Shown here one piece after another: positions 45,997 to 55,382 of a DNA stretch of 64,000 nt. The position numbers and the translations under genes are program-made. The DNA lies in the NCBI RefSeq assembly GCF_017569925.1, contig NZ_CP050854.1:5084001-5148000 (forward strand), read 5' to 3'. The notes beneath the pieces are model-generated. The model was not told the origin of the DNA and ran no database searches. It saw only the letters and a list, made by a program, of their open reading frames with translations. Position 1 is the stretch's first letter. Every line of letters begins with the position of its first letter. Origin of the DNA: Brenneria izadpanahii. Its GTDB lineage: Bacteria; Pseudomonadota; Gammaproteobacteria; Enterobacterales; Enterobacteriaceae.

Positions 45997-47928
45997 ATGT
46001 TTAAAACTTTATTTGAGCCGAAGAAAATAAATCAGTGTGTTATTCCCAACCGATTGATTGTTACCGCAATGGTGGCCAACTATTGTCATGCGGACGGCAC
46101 CGCCTCCGATCGGTATATCGCCTACCACGAGGAGAAGGCGAAAGGCGGTTGGGGATTAATTATCACCGAAGACTATGCGGTCAACGAACATGCGATGGGA
46201 TATCAATACATTGCCGGCTTATGGCACGACGATCAAATCGCGAGCCACCAAAAATTAACGGATACCGTGCACCGCTATGAAAGCAAAATTTTCGCCCAAA
46301 TCTATCATGCCGGCCGGCAGAGCTGCCGCGCCGTCAACGGCGGCATGCAGCCGGTCGCGCCTTCCGCCATTCCCTGTCCGTGGCTAAGAGAGATGCCGCG
46401 CGAACTGTCGGCGGCGGAGATCCGGCAACTGGTCAAGGATTTCGGCCAGAGCGCGCGGCGGGTCAGGCAGGCGGGTTTTGACGGCGTCGAAATTCATGCG
46501 GCTCACGGCTATCTGATCGCCGAGTTCCTCTCTCCCTATGCCAATAAACGCGTCGATAAGTACGGCGGCTGCCTGGAAAACCGGGTGCGGTTTTTAAAAG
46601 AAATCTATCAGGAAGTCCGGCATCAGGTCGGCCCGGATTTCCCGGTGATCGTGCGCTTTTCCGCCGACGAGGGCTTCATCGGCGGCCGCGATATTTCCGA
46701 AGCGCGGGTACTGGCGCAGCTATTTGAAGAATGGGGGCTAGATGCGCTGGACGTGTCCGTCGGCGCCTACGGCGATCACAATAAATACGGCACCGTTTCC
46801 CCCATGTACGTCGGCCATGCCTGGACGGCGCCGCTGGCGGAAGAGATAAAAAAACTGGTGAACATCCCGGTGATTACCGCTAACCGCATCAACGATCCAC
46901 GAATGGCGGATACCCTGCTGACGATGGGGAAAGCCGACTTTGTCGGCATGGGCCGAGGTTCGCTGGCCGATCCGCATTTGCCCCGCAAGGCAAAAGCCGG
47001 CGCGCTGACGTCGATTCGCTACTGCATCGGATGCATGCAGGGCTGCACCGGCAGCCTGTATCTGGGGGAACCGCTGAAATGTCTGGTCAACCCGTCGCTG
47101 GGAAGAGAGGGCGAGCTGGACTACAGCCAAACCGCGACGCCCAAAAACGTGTTTATCGCCGGCGGCGGGCCGGGCGGCATGGAGGCGGCAAGAGCCGCCG
47201 CGATGCGCGGGCACCGCGTAACGCTGTTTGAAAAGCGCGGCCGGCCAGGCGGACAATTTCTTTCCGCGGCCTATCCTCCCGGTAAAGGCGAACTGGCGAC
47301 CTATACCGCATGGATGATTGAGGAGCTGGAAAAGCTGAACGTAACGATAAAATGCAATACCGAGCTGACCCAAGAGATAATCCGGCAGGAGAAACCCGAC
47401 GCCGTGATTGTGGCGACCGGCGGCAAACCGGCTATTCCGCCGATTAAAGGCGTCAATCTGCCCCACGTTGTTTTAGCGGAGGATGTGTTATTAGGCAACG
47501 TGACCACCGGAAATAACATTGTTATCGCCGGCGGCGGCGAAGTGGGCGGTGAAACGGCGGCGCACCTCGCCATGCAGCAAAAGAACGTCGCCATTATTGA
47601 AATGCGCGATACCCTCCTGCTGGAGCTGGACGGCGTGAGTAAATTACACGTCTTAAAGCTGCTCGATGAATTCAACGTTAAGCAATATCTGAATACCACG
47701 GTCGCCGAAATCACCGAGCGGCACGTGGTGGTTGAAAATCAGCAAGGACGCATGAATATTGCGGCGGACACCGTGGTGCTGGCGCTGGGTTATATTCCCG
47801 TTAACCAACTGGCGAAACAGCTGGATGAAGGCGGCGAAAGTGTTGCGGTAATCGGCGGTGCGGTGAAAACCAGCAACGCGCTGGTGGCTATCCGTGAAGG
47901 GTTTGACGCCGGTATGGCGGTGGTTTAA
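45997..47928 (+). CDS. NADH:flavin oxidoreductase, old yellow enzyme / 2,4-dienoyl-CoA reductase type with Fe-S cluster
   Basis: Three-domain flavoenzyme of 643 residues. Residues 1-330: FMN-binding OYE barrel with YHAGRQSCRAVNGG and EIHAAHGYLIAEFLSPYANK (catalytic His region). Then the 4Fe-4S ligands in CIGCMQGC and a later Cys in LKCLVNP. The C-terminal half has two Rossmann motifs, FIAGGGPGGMEAARAA (FAD) and IVIAGGGEVGGETAAHLA (NAD(P)H). The plan is that of FadH, BaiCD/BaiH and trimethylamine dehydrogenase. Fine substrate is unknown; an enoate or enone reductase is likely. GGAG site 8 bases before the start. Single gene. Confidence 0.85.
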   Translation: MFKTLFEPKKINQCVIPNRLIVTAMVANYCHADGTASDRYIAYHEEKAKGGWGLIITEDYAVNEHAMGYQYIAGLWHDDQIASHQKLTDTVHRYESKIFAQIYHAGRQSCRAVNGGMQPVAPSAIPCPWLREMPRELSAAEIRQLVKDFGQSARRVRQAGFDGVEIHAAHGYLIAEFLSPYANKRVDKYGGCLENRVRFLKEIYQEVRHQVGPDFPVIVRFSADEGFIGGRDISEARVLAQLFEEWGLDALDVSVGAYGDHNKYGTVSPMYVGHAWTAPLAEEIKKLVNIPVITANRINDPRMADTLLTMGKADFVGMGRGSLADPHLPRKAKAGALTSIRYCIGCMQGCTGSLYLGEPLKCLVNPSLGREGELDYSQTATPKNVFIAGGGPGGMEAARAAAMRGHRVTLFEKRGRPGGQFLSAAYPPGKGELATYTAWMIEELEKLNVTIKCNTELTQEIIRQEKPDAVIVATGGKPAIPPIKGVNLPHVVLAEDVLLGNVTTGNNIVIAGGGEVGGETAAHLAMQQKNVAIIEMRDTLLLELDGVSKLHVLKLLDEFNVKQYLNTTVAEITERHVVVENQQGRMNIAADTVVLALGYIPVNQLAKQLDEGGESVAVIGGAVKTSNALVAIREGFDAGMAVV

Positions 47929-47957
47929 CGCCGCACGTTAAAATCCCGGCAATCATA

Positions 47958-47983
47958 ACGGGGCGAATGACCGTTCGCCCCGT
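47958..47983. terminator. bidirectional hairpin between convergent genes
   Basis: Perfect 10-bp stem ACGGGGCGAA/TTCGCCCCGT with a 6-base loop between the flavoenzyme gene and the ABC operon. No T run on either strand. Confidence 0.6.
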
Positions 47984-47993
47984 CGCCGCCATT

Positions 47994-48935
47994 TTAGCCG
48001 GCGCGCCAGCAGCGAACCTCAACGCCCTGCGCCGTTGGCGACATCGGCTGCCGTTGCTCGCATCCGGCGGTCGCCTGCGGGCAGCGCTCGCGGAAAAAAC
48101 AGCCCTGCGGCAACACGCGGTTGCCCGGCAGTTCGCCTTTCCGGTCCTCTACCTCGCCATCCAGCGAACGATCCACGCGCGGCACCGAATCAAGCAGCAG
48201 TTTGGTGTAAGGGTGTTTGGGCGCGGTCAGTACCTGCTGCGCCGCGCCCAACTCGACAATTTGCCCCAGATACATCACCGCGACGCGGTCGCTCATATGG
48301 CGCACCACCGACACATTGTGTGAAATCAGCACGTAGGTCAGCTGGCGCTGCTGTTGCAGTTTCACCAATAGATTGAGGATTTGCGCCTGAACGGAAATAT
48401 CCAGCGCCGACGTCGGCTCATCCAACACGATAATATCGGGCTGCGACGAGAGCGCGCGGGCAATGGAGATACGCTGGCGTTGGCCGCCGGAAAAAGCGTG
48501 AGGGAGCCGATCCAGATATTCCGGGCGAATGCCGACCAGCTCCGCCAGTTGCACCGCTAATTCACGGCGTTCGCGTTCGCTATTGTGTTTCTGTAACCAG
48601 ACCGGCTCGGTAATAATGCGCCAGACCGGTAAACGCGGATCCAGCGATGAAAGCGGATCCTGAAACACCATCTGCATGCCGCTGCCCAGCCATGAGGTCG
48701 GGGTGCGGGCGCGAACGCACTCTCCCGCCGCGGGTTTTAGCATCCCCATCAGTAACTGGGCCAGCGTGCTTTTACCGCAGCCGGACTCCCCCACGATACC
48801 CAGCGTTTCGCCACGGGCGATTTGCAAATCCAGGCCATTTAACGCGTGCACCTGTTCCGTGACTTTCCCCCGCCAGTTTTTGCGGGCGGGGAAATTGACA
48901 TGCACGTCCTGTAGTTCAAGCAAAATATCAGACAT
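47994..48935 (-). CDS. dipeptide/oligopeptide-type ABC transporter ATP-binding protein (DppF-like)
   Basis: Second ATPase of the importer, 313 residues from MSDILLELQDVHV. Walker [11 protein letters not shown], signature FSGGQRQRISIARA, Walker B IIVLDEPTSALD, and a C-terminal oligopeptide-transporter extension with CPQATAGCEQRQP that may carry a 4Fe-4S cluster together with an upstream Cys (GCFFRERCP). Start set at 48935 by a GGAGG site 6 bases upstream and an 8-bp overlap with the preceding gene. Last gene of the operon. Confidence 0.9.
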   Translation of the reverse strand: MSDILLELQDVHVNFPARKNWRGKVTEQVHALNGLDLQIARGETLGIVGESGCGKSTLAQLLMGMLKPAAGECVRARTPTSWLGSGMQMVFQDPLSSLDPRLPVWRIITEPVWLQKHNSERERRELAVQLAELVGIRPEYLDRLPHAFSGGQRQRISIARALSSQPDIIVLDEPTSALDISVQAQILNLLVKLQQQRQLTYVLISHNVSVVRHMSDRVAVMYLGQIVELGAAQQVLTAPKHPYTKLLLDSVPRVDRSLDGEVEDRKGELPGNRVLPQGCFFRERCPQATAGCEQRQPMSPTAQGVEVRCWRAG

Positions 48936-49914
48936 GTTCTGCCTCCAGTTGCGGATGCCAGCAGGCGGCGTGTTGTTCACCGGCCCCGCAGGGCGTCAGC
49001 GCGGGCTGCCGCCGGCAATGCTCGTCGGCGGCGAAACAGCGCTCGCGGAAAGCGCAGCCGACCGGCAGCGACGCCAGATTGGGCACGGTGCCGGGAATCG
49101 CGGGCAGCGGCGCGCGCGGCTCCGCTTCTTCCGGCGCGCAGCGCAGCAGGCCGATGGAGTAAGGATGGACGGGATGGGCTATCACATCCCGCGTGGCGCC
49201 GTTTTCAATCACCGTTCCGGCGTACATCACATACAGACGGTCGCAAAGCTGAGACACCACCGCCATATCGTGGCTGATAAACAGCACCGACGTACCGCTG
49301 GCGCGCGCTTTGCGTTGCAGCAGGCGCAACACCTGCCGCTGCACGGTGACATCCAGCGCCGTGGTCGGCTCATCGGCGATAATCAGCGCCGGATCGCAGG
49401 AGAAAGCCAGCGCGATCACCACCCGCTGACGCATACCGCCAGACAGTTCAAAGGGGTAGCGATCCATCACCCTGGCGGCGTCGGAAATCTGCATTTCATT
49501 CAGTAGGCCGATGGCTTTCTCAATGGCCGCCTTGCGGGAGATCGGCTGATGCTGGCGGATCACGTCGGTCATCTGCTGCCCGATGCGCCGCGTGGGATTG
49601 AGCGCCGTCATCGGCTCCTGAAAGATCATCGCCACTTTCGCCCCGCGCAGTTGCCGCATCTGTTTTTCGCTGGCGTTCAGCACATCCTGACCCAGCACGG
49701 TAAGGCTGCCGCCGTTGATGCGATAGCTGCCGGGAGTCAACAGACGCATGGCCAGCATGGCGGTCACCGACTTGCCGGAACCGGACTCCCCCACCACCCC
49801 GACAATTTCGCCGCGTTTCACATGCAGCGAAACCTGATTGAGCGCGCTGACCTCGCCGTTATAGATGGGGAAGCTCAGTTGTAAATTATCGATATTCAGA
49901 ACGTCGTCATGCAT
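48928..49914 (-). CDS. dipeptide/oligopeptide-type ABC transporter ATP-binding protein (DppD-like)
   Basis: First ATPase of the importer, 328 residues. Walker A GESGSGKSVTA, MIFQEPMTALNPTRRIGQQM, signature LSGGMRQRVVIALA, Walker B LIIADEPTTALD. The C-terminal extension has GCAFRERCFAADEHCRRQPAL with the Cys pattern of the family. The start overlaps the permease stop as TAATG and its end overlaps the DppF-like start by 8 bp. Confidence 0.9.
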   Translation of the reverse strand: MHDDVLNIDNLQLSFPIYNGEVSALNQVSLHVKRGEIVGVVGESGSGKSVTAMLAMRLLTPGSYRINGGSLTVLGQDVLNASEKQMRQLRGAKVAMIFQEPMTALNPTRRIGQQMTDVIRQHQPISRKAAIEKAIGLLNEMQISDAARVMDRYPFELSGGMRQRVVIALAFSCDPALIIADEPTTALDVTVQRQVLRLLQRKARASGTSVLFISHDMAVVSQLCDRLYVMYAGTVIENGATRDVIAHPVHPYSIGLLRCAPEEAEPRAPLPAIPGTVPNLASLPVGCAFRERCFAADEHCRRQPALTPCGAGEQHAACWHPQLEAEHV

Positions 49915-50804
49915 TAGTGTCGCCCTCCGCTTTTCGGGTCGAGCAGGTCACGCAGCCCATCGCCAAACAGGTTGAATCCGACCGCGGTAATCAAAATCGC
50001 CAGACCGGGGAACGTGCAGTACCACCACTGGTCGAGCACATAGTTACGGCCGTTGGCCACCATCGCGCCCCACTCCGCCGTCGGCTGCTGCGCGCCCAGG
50101 CCGATAAATCCCAACGTGGCGGCCATCAGTATGGCGGTGCCGATATCCAGCGACGCCTGCACAATCAGCGGCGGCAGCGCGTTGCGCAGAACATGCCAGC
50201 TAATCAGATGCCAGCGTGTGGCGCCAAAAATTCTTGCCGCATGAACATAGGCCAACTGGCGCACCACCAGGGTTTGTCCGCGCGCCAGGCGAACGTAAAA
50301 GGGAATACGCACGATGGCGATCGCCAGCATGGCGTTAAACAGGCTCGGCCCCAGCGCCGCCGCCAGCGCCATGGTCAAAACCAGCGAAGGGATCGACAGC
50401 ATGATATCCATGATGCGCATAATCAGCGCATCGGCCCAGCCGCCCAGCACGCCGGAAAAGCAGCCCAGCAGCGAACCGATAATGCCGGAGAACAGCACCA
50501 CCGCCAGGCCGGCGGCCACCGACTGCTGGCTGCCGATCAGTACGCGGCTAAACAGATCGCGCCCCACTTCATCGGTGCCGAACCAGTGCTGCGCCGAGGG
50601 CGGTTGCAGCCGGGCCGCCAGGTCGATGGCGTTGGGATCGAGCGGCGTTAGCCACGGCGAGAAGATCATCATCAGCAGCATAAACAGCATAATGACGCCG
50701 CCTATCAGCGTCAGCGGGCTGCTTTTCAACAGCCAGAAGCGTTTGCCCCAGCGCTGTCGCCGTTCGCTTTTACGCGGCGCGGCGATAGTTTCGTTGATGG
50801 ACAT
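49914..50804 (-). CDS. dipeptide/oligopeptide-type ABC transporter permease (DppC-like)
   Basis: Inner-membrane permease of 296 residues. An N-terminal helix (TLIGGVIMLFMLLMMIFSPW), the motif HWFGTDEVGRDLFSRVLIGS and the EAA-type loop AARIFGATRWHLISWHVLRN define the DppC type. The ATG at 50804 overlaps the previous stop as TAATG; an in-frame ATG 13 codons upstream lies inside the preceding gene and is not needed. Confidence 0.9.
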   Translation of the reverse strand: MSINETIAAPRKSERRQRWGKRFWLLKSSPLTLIGGVIMLFMLLMMIFSPWLTPLDPNAIDLAARLQPPSAQHWFGTDEVGRDLFSRVLIGSQQSVAAGLAVVLFSGIIGSLLGCFSGVLGGWADALIMRIMDIMLSIPSLVLTMALAAALGPSLFNAMLAIAIVRIPFYVRLARGQTLVVRQLAYVHAARIFGATRWHLISWHVLRNALPPLIVQASLDIGTAILMAATLGFIGLGAQQPTAEWGAMVANGRNYVLDQWWYCTFPGLAILITAVGFNLFGDGLRDLLDPKSGGRH

Positions 50805-51826
50805 TATTGCGCCCCTCCACGTCCAATGCGGGGATCGATCCATAAATAGAGCAGATCCACCACCAAATTAACCACCACATACGCCAGTGAAACCACCACC
50901 GCGAAACCCATAACCGCGGGGAAATCCAGCGCCTGAATCGACGACACCACATAAGCGCCCATGCCGGGCCAGGAAAAAACGGTTTCCGTCAGCACCGCGC
51001 CATACAGCAGGTCGCCCAGAGCCAGCCCCAGCACGGTAACGGATGGGATCAGCGCATTGGGCAACGCATAGCCAAGGATGACGCGCCAGGCGGGCAGGCC
51101 GCTGGCGCGCGCGGTGCGAATATAATCCTCGCTGAGTTGCTCCAGCATGGCGGAGCGAATTTGGCGCGCCACAATGCCTAAATGCACGAACGCCAGCGTC
51201 AGCGCGGGCAAAATCAAATGTTGCAGGCTGTTCCAGAGCGCTTCCCAGTCCCCCGACAGCAGTGAATCGATGGTATAAAAGCCGGTAACATGCGGCGGCG
51301 GGTCGAGCCAGTCATCCAGGCGTCCGCCGCCGGGCAGCAGATTAAGATGTCCGTAAAACAGCACGATGACGCCCAGCCCCAGCCAGAACGCAGGGGTGGA
51401 GATACCGGTGATCGCCAGTAAACGCACCAGATGATCGAGCCAGCGGTTGCGGTACACCGCCGACAATACGCCAAGCGGCACGCCCAGCATCAACGCCAGC
51501 AGCAGGGCGAAAAAGGCCAGCTCCAGCGTGGCGGGGAAAAAGGTGCGCAAATCGTCCAGCACCAGTCGGCCGGTGCGAATAGACGTTCCCAGATTGCCAT
51601 GCAGTAAATCGCCGACGTAGCGATAAAACTGGACATACAGCGGCTGATCCAACCCCAGTTGCTGGCGGATATGCCGCACGATCTCGTCGCTGGCGCGATC
51701 GCCCGCCAGCAGTCTCGCCGGATCGCCGGGGATCAGGTGGGAGATAATAAAGGTAATGACGCAAACCCCCGCCACCACCAGTATTAGCCCCCAACAGCGC
51801 TGCCGTAAAATGCTCCAGAAGGTCAT
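50804..51826 (-). CDS. dipeptide/oligopeptide-type ABC transporter permease (DppB-like)
   Basis: Inner-membrane permease of 340 residues. N-terminal helix followed by FIISHLIPGDPARLLAGDRA, a long periplasmic loop unusually rich in Gly/Asp/Pro (LPGGGRLDDWLDPPP), and the EAA-type loop DYIRTARASGLPAWRVILGY. It is 194 bp after the binding-protein gene; that gap has GC-rich hairpin-forming sequence that could cut down downstream expression. Confidence 0.9.
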   Translation of the reverse strand: MTFWSILRQRCWGLILVVAGVCVITFIISHLIPGDPARLLAGDRASDEIVRHIRQQLGLDQPLYVQFYRYVGDLLHGNLGTSIRTGRLVLDDLRTFFPATLELAFFALLLALMLGVPLGVLSAVYRNRWLDHLVRLLAITGISTPAFWLGLGVIVLFYGHLNLLPGGGRLDDWLDPPPHVTGFYTIDSLLSGDWEALWNSLQHLILPALTLAFVHLGIVARQIRSAMLEQLSEDYIRTARASGLPAWRVILGYALPNALIPSVTVLGLALGDLLYGAVLTETVFSWPGMGAYVVSSIQALDFPAVMGFAVVVSLAYVVVNLVVDLLYLWIDPRIGRGGAQ

Positions 51827-52020
51827 GTTAAAGCCCCCAGTTAAAAACGGGCCAGCGGCCTGACCCTGTAATAAAAATCGCGCTTCAGTCCATTAACAAC
51901 GCCGGTTATCAAGAAGAGCGCGCCGAAGGGCCGTGGCGCGATAAGCCGCCGGCCCCGGCGCGGCGGGCCTGCGTATCTCAGGTTCACAGGCCGCGTTGTC
52001 AGCAATTTCCTTGCTTTTTC

Positions 52021-53583
52021 TTATTTACTCATGGTCGCAACGTTAAACACCTGCTCCAGCATCGGGTTGTAAACAAAGCCTTTTACCTCTTTGTTCATCG
52101 CGACCTGATAATTTTTCTGGAACAGATAAACGTAAGCGGCTTCGTCGATAACGATCTTCTGCGCCGCCTGATAATCTTTGGTGCGCTCGGCCTGATCCGA
52201 CGTCGCAACGGCTTTCTTCAGCAAATCGTCGACGGTTTTGTTGTCATAAAAAGAACGGTTGCCCGGCAGGCCTTTCTTATCGGATTCGAACCAGTAGTTC
52301 ATAAACATATAGGGATCGGCGAAGTCGGGGCTCCAGTTGCCGATGGCGATGTCATAATCCCCTTTGCCGACGCGATCGCGCATGGTGGCGTTAGCCAGCT
52401 TCTCCAGCCTGACGTTAAGGCCCAGGTTTTTGAGGCTCGCCTGCGTGGAAATGGCGATCGGCTCCCAGTTGGGATCGCTGTCCGAATAGAGGAACGTCAA
52501 GCTCTGCGGCTTCTCGGCAACCTTGTCATAAGCGGCTTTCGCTTGCGCGGGATCCAGACTGTACTGCATGGCTTGCGCATCGTAGCCCCACATCCCTTCC
52601 GGGATCGGACCGCGCATCTGTTTGCCGTTGCCGCCGAGAATGCCGTTTACCATGCCCTGATAATCGGTCGACCAGGAGACGGCGCGCCGCAGATCGACCT
52701 GGTTCATCGGCGCTTTGCCGTTGTTGAGATAGAGATAGGTCACGCGCAGCGACGGATATTCATCGATAGCCACCGCCCCCTCTTTTTTCAGCGCCGCCAG
52801 CTGATCGACGGGCAAGGATTCGGCGATATCGATATCGCCGCGGGAGAGCTGTAAACGGCGGGACGCGCTCTCGCCGATGATCTTCACGGAGACGCGTTTA
52901 AAGGCCGGTTTCGCGCCGTGATAGTGCGGGTTGGGAACCAGCACCAGCTGCTGCCCTTTCTGCCAGCGCTGCAACATGTAAGGGCCGGAACCGGCGGTGT
53001 TCTCCGCCAGCCAGCCTTTGGCGTCATCGGCGCCGTGCTCTTTCATCACCGCGGGATTGACGATCGCGGCGCCATCATTGGCCAGCGTATACAGGAACGG
53101 CGCAAACGGCGTGCTAAGCGTGAAACGTACGGTATAGGGATCAACCACCTCGACGCTTAAGTCCTTCGGATAGGCCTCCGATGGTCCTTGCCCAATCTTC
53201 AGCAGACGTTCAAACGAGAATTTGACCGCCTCCGCCGTGACCGGCGCGCCATCGGAAAATTTAGCGTCGTTTCTCAGCTTAAAAGTCCAGACTTTCTGAT
53301 CGTCGGAAGCCTGCCAGCTTTCCGCCAAATCGCCTTCCACCTCCGTGGAGCCTTTGCCATTTTCCGTTTTATACTGCACCAGGCGCTGATAGGCGGGATA
53401 AGTGACCGTCCAGTCGTTATTATCGATGGTAACGGCCGGATCGAGCGTCTGCGGATCGGCGGCTTTGCCAATCACCAACATATCTTTCGGCACCGCCGCC
53501 AGAGCTGGCGTAATGCTTATGGCGATCGCCGCGGCGATCAACGCCGGCCGAAACAATGAAACTGCGGTGGTAGTTATCTTCAT
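52021..53583 (-). CDS. dipeptide/oligopeptide-type ABC transporter substrate-binding protein (SBP family 5)
   Basis: Periplasmic binding protein of 520 residues with a Sec signal (LIAAAIAISITPALAAVPKD). Family-5 features: LVIGKAADPQTLDPAV, FKLRNDAKFSDGAPVTAEAV, VDLRRAVSWSTDYQGMVNGI and the SPDFADPYMFMNYWFE segment. Its ATG overlaps the dipeptidase stop as ATGA, so cargo binding and dipeptide cleavage are made together. The pairing suggests D-Ala-D-Ala or related cell-wall peptides as ligand, by inference from context. Confidence 0.88.
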   Translation of the reverse strand: MKITTTAVSLFRPALIAAAIAISITPALAAVPKDMLVIGKAADPQTLDPAVTIDNNDWTVTYPAYQRLVQYKTENGKGSTEVEGDLAESWQASDDQKVWTFKLRNDAKFSDGAPVTAEAVKFSFERLLKIGQGPSEAYPKDLSVEVVDPYTVRFTLSTPFAPFLYTLANDGAAIVNPAVMKEHGADDAKGWLAENTAGSGPYMLQRWQKGQQLVLVPNPHYHGAKPAFKRVSVKIIGESASRRLQLSRGDIDIAESLPVDQLAALKKEGAVAIDEYPSLRVTYLYLNNGKAPMNQVDLRRAVSWSTDYQGMVNGILGGNGKQMRGPIPEGMWGYDAQAMQYSLDPAQAKAAYDKVAEKPQSLTFLYSDSDPNWEPIAISTQASLKNLGLNVRLEKLANATMRDRVGKGDYDIAIGNWSPDFADPYMFMNYWFESDKKGLPGNRSFYDNKTVDDLLKKAVATSDQAERTKDYQAAQKIVIDEAAYVYLFQKNYQVAMNKEVKGFVYNPMLEQVFNVATMSK

Positions 53584-54203
53584 GACAGTGCTCCTGGTTT
53601 CAAAGTAAGTGGGGTGTGGTGTACGTCGGGTGTCGTTATATTTTGTGGCGCGATACAGCTAAACCGGTCGCTCAACAGCGGATAGGCCGGGGAACCCGGC
53701 AATTCAAAGTGCCACCATTCGCTGGCGATGCCGACGAAACCGCCGCCGAACATGATGGCGTTCAATAACAGACGATTACGCTGCGCCGCGGGCGGCACAT
53801 CGGGATGGTAAGGGTGAGAGCGTTCATTCATCTCATCAAAGCCGGTGCCCATATCCAGCGCCTGGCCGTTTTGGTCGATCAGCGTGACATCCACCGCAGT
53901 GCCGCGGCTGTGATTAGAGCCTAACGAGACTTCCACCACATATTTCGGATCCGGGCAGGCCAGCCATAGATACTCTTGCGCTTTCTTCGGCCGATAGGCG
54001 TCGTAAACCAGCAGCGTAACGCCCGCCAGCGCGGCGATCTCCACGCTGCGCATCAGAGCTTTGGCCGCGTCCGGATGCAGTAAGCAGCGATTTTCGCTGT
54101 AAATGGTCTGTCCCGTAATGTTATCCGGCGTCGCATATTTCATGTCGATGACCAGCTGCGGCAAAATAGCGGAAACATCAACCAATTCAATTTCTTGATT
54201 CAT
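53580..54203 (-). CDS. ddpX: D-alanyl-D-alanine dipeptidase (VanX/DdpX type)
   Basis: Zinc dipeptidase of 207 residues; E. coli DdpX has 193. Metal and catalytic motifs are intact: SNHSRGTAVDVTLID (SxHxxGxAxD, first His and Asp) and SEWWHFEL (catalytic Glu, last His). The start at 54203 (MNQEIELVDVSAILPQL) is by family length; the frame runs 72 codons further but overlaps the regulator and is not protein-like. No signal peptide, so cytoplasmic. Lies 14 bp after the regulator. Likely lets the cell use D-Ala-D-Ala as carbon and nitrogen source. Confidence 0.9.
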   Translation of the reverse strand: MNQEIELVDVSAILPQLVIDMKYATPDNITGQTIYSENRCLLHPDAAKALMRSVEIAALAGVTLLVYDAYRPKKAQEYLWLACPDPKYVVEVSLGSNHSRGTAVDVTLIDQNGQALDMGTGFDEMNERSHPYHPDVPPAAQRNRLLLNAIMFGGGFVGIASEWWHFELPGSPAYPLLSDRFSCIAPQNITTPDVHHTPLTLKPGALS

Positions 54204-54217
54204 ATAACCAATCCTGT

Positions 54218-55084
54218 TTAACGTTCGAATTGTCCAAATTCCTGTTGCAGTTGGCGGTTCAACGCCAGACGTGGGCCTAAACGATCGCCGAGCCGATCCA
54301 CGACCGCGGAAAGCAGCAGGTTGAACAGGCAACTGAGCGGCGCCAGCGAATCCCAAAAATGGCCGGTATCGGTATGAACTTGCAGCAAGTCCAGCGGATA
54401 ATCGCGCGCCCACGGGCACCAGATGTCGGTAACCAGCGCCAGCGGCAGATTGCGTTCACTGGCGGCGCGGCAATACTGCCGGGCCACGGCGGAGTACGCG
54501 CGGGTATCGGTAACCACCAGATAGGGCCGTTCAAACTCCGAGTTGAGCGATTCCACCCAGGTGCCCGATAGGCCGTCGACATAGCTGACGCGCGGGCGCA
54601 GATACTCCAGATGGCTGAAAAACGCGTTGGCGATACCCCGCGTAGACTGGATGCCTAAAACGAACACCGCCTCCGCCTCGGCAAGCTGCCGGCTGACCCG
54701 GTCAAAGACCTCACTCCGGGCTAGCTGATAAACTTTGGCGATGGCATCCAGCTCAAGCTGGAGCGACTGAGAGAAACGATCGGGGAGGGCGTGCTGTTGC
54801 TGCCATGAATCGAGACGGTCGATTACGCCCCAGGGCTTGTAAGGAATATCCGGCGCAGTGCGCAAACTGCTTTTGGCGTCTTCCAGATTGCGGTAGCCCA
54901 GTTTACGCAAATAACGGCCCACGGTAATGCCGCTGGTCCCCGTCGCTTTGGCGATGCTATCCGCGGTTTCAAACGGAACCTGATCGATATGCGTGAGCAG
55001 CCAACCGGCAATACGTTTGCCGCTGGGTGTTTGCTGGCTAAAACTCGCTTCAATTCTTGCGATTAATTCCGTTTTCTCCGCCAT
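54218..55084 (-). CDS. MurR/RpiR-family transcriptional regulator
   Basis: 288 residues from MAEKTELIARIEASF. N-terminal HTH_6 (ETADSIAKATGTSGITVGRYL, trimmed around the recognition helix) and a C-terminal SIS domain (EAEAVFVLGIQSTRGIANAF). Such proteins bind phosphosugars or cell-wall sugars such as MurNAc-6-P. Position at the head of the ddpX/ABC operon suggests it controls this operon. The start at 55084 follows a GGGCGGGAA stretch; the frame upstream to 55258 is not family-like. Confidence 0.88.
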   Translation of the reverse strand: MAEKTELIARIEASFSQQTPSGKRIAGWLLTHIDQVPFETADSIAKATGTSGITVGRYLRKLGYRNLEDAKSSLRTAPDIPYKPWGVIDRLDSWQQQHALPDRFSQSLQLELDAIAKVYQLARSEVFDRVSRQLAEAEAVFVLGIQSTRGIANAFFSHLEYLRPRVSYVDGLSGTWVESLNSEFERPYLVVTDTRAYSAVARQYCRAASERNLPLALVTDIWCPWARDYPLDLLQVHTDTGHFWDSLAPLSCLFNLLLSAVVDRLGDRLGPRLALNRQLQQEFGQFER

Positions 55085-55382
55085 TTCCCGCCCCGATGTT
55101 ATTTGTCTGTCATTTATCAAAATGATGTTATGCAAGTAACAATGCAGGGTGCGTGCCAAGTTTGATACGAGACGAAAAGGACGCGCTGGCGGTACGTTAG
55201 GGGAATAAAGGGAAAATAAAGGAGGAGAAAAGCGCAAAAATCGTGCGCGGACGATCAATTATGGTGCAAACCAATAATGAACTAATCATCTCAGCGAATG
55301 CGACGTCTTCATTATATTAAGCGGCAGGAATTCATAACGCGGGGCATCCCATCCCCGCTCAACATCAAGCGTGGTTAGTGGC
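55085..55382. other. promoter region of the RpiR/ddpX operon
   Basis: About 300 bp. It contains an imperfect dyad TGTTA-TGCAAG-TAACA at 55126-55141, 42 bp before the regulator start, a possible autoregulatory site. No gene. Confidence 0.4.

Noticed and set aside
55126..55141. Third copy of the CAAGTTACTTG operator before the RpiR gene
   Set aside because: Only GCAAGTAAC is shared and the dyad is different (TGTTA/TAACA), so it is probably an unrelated site.
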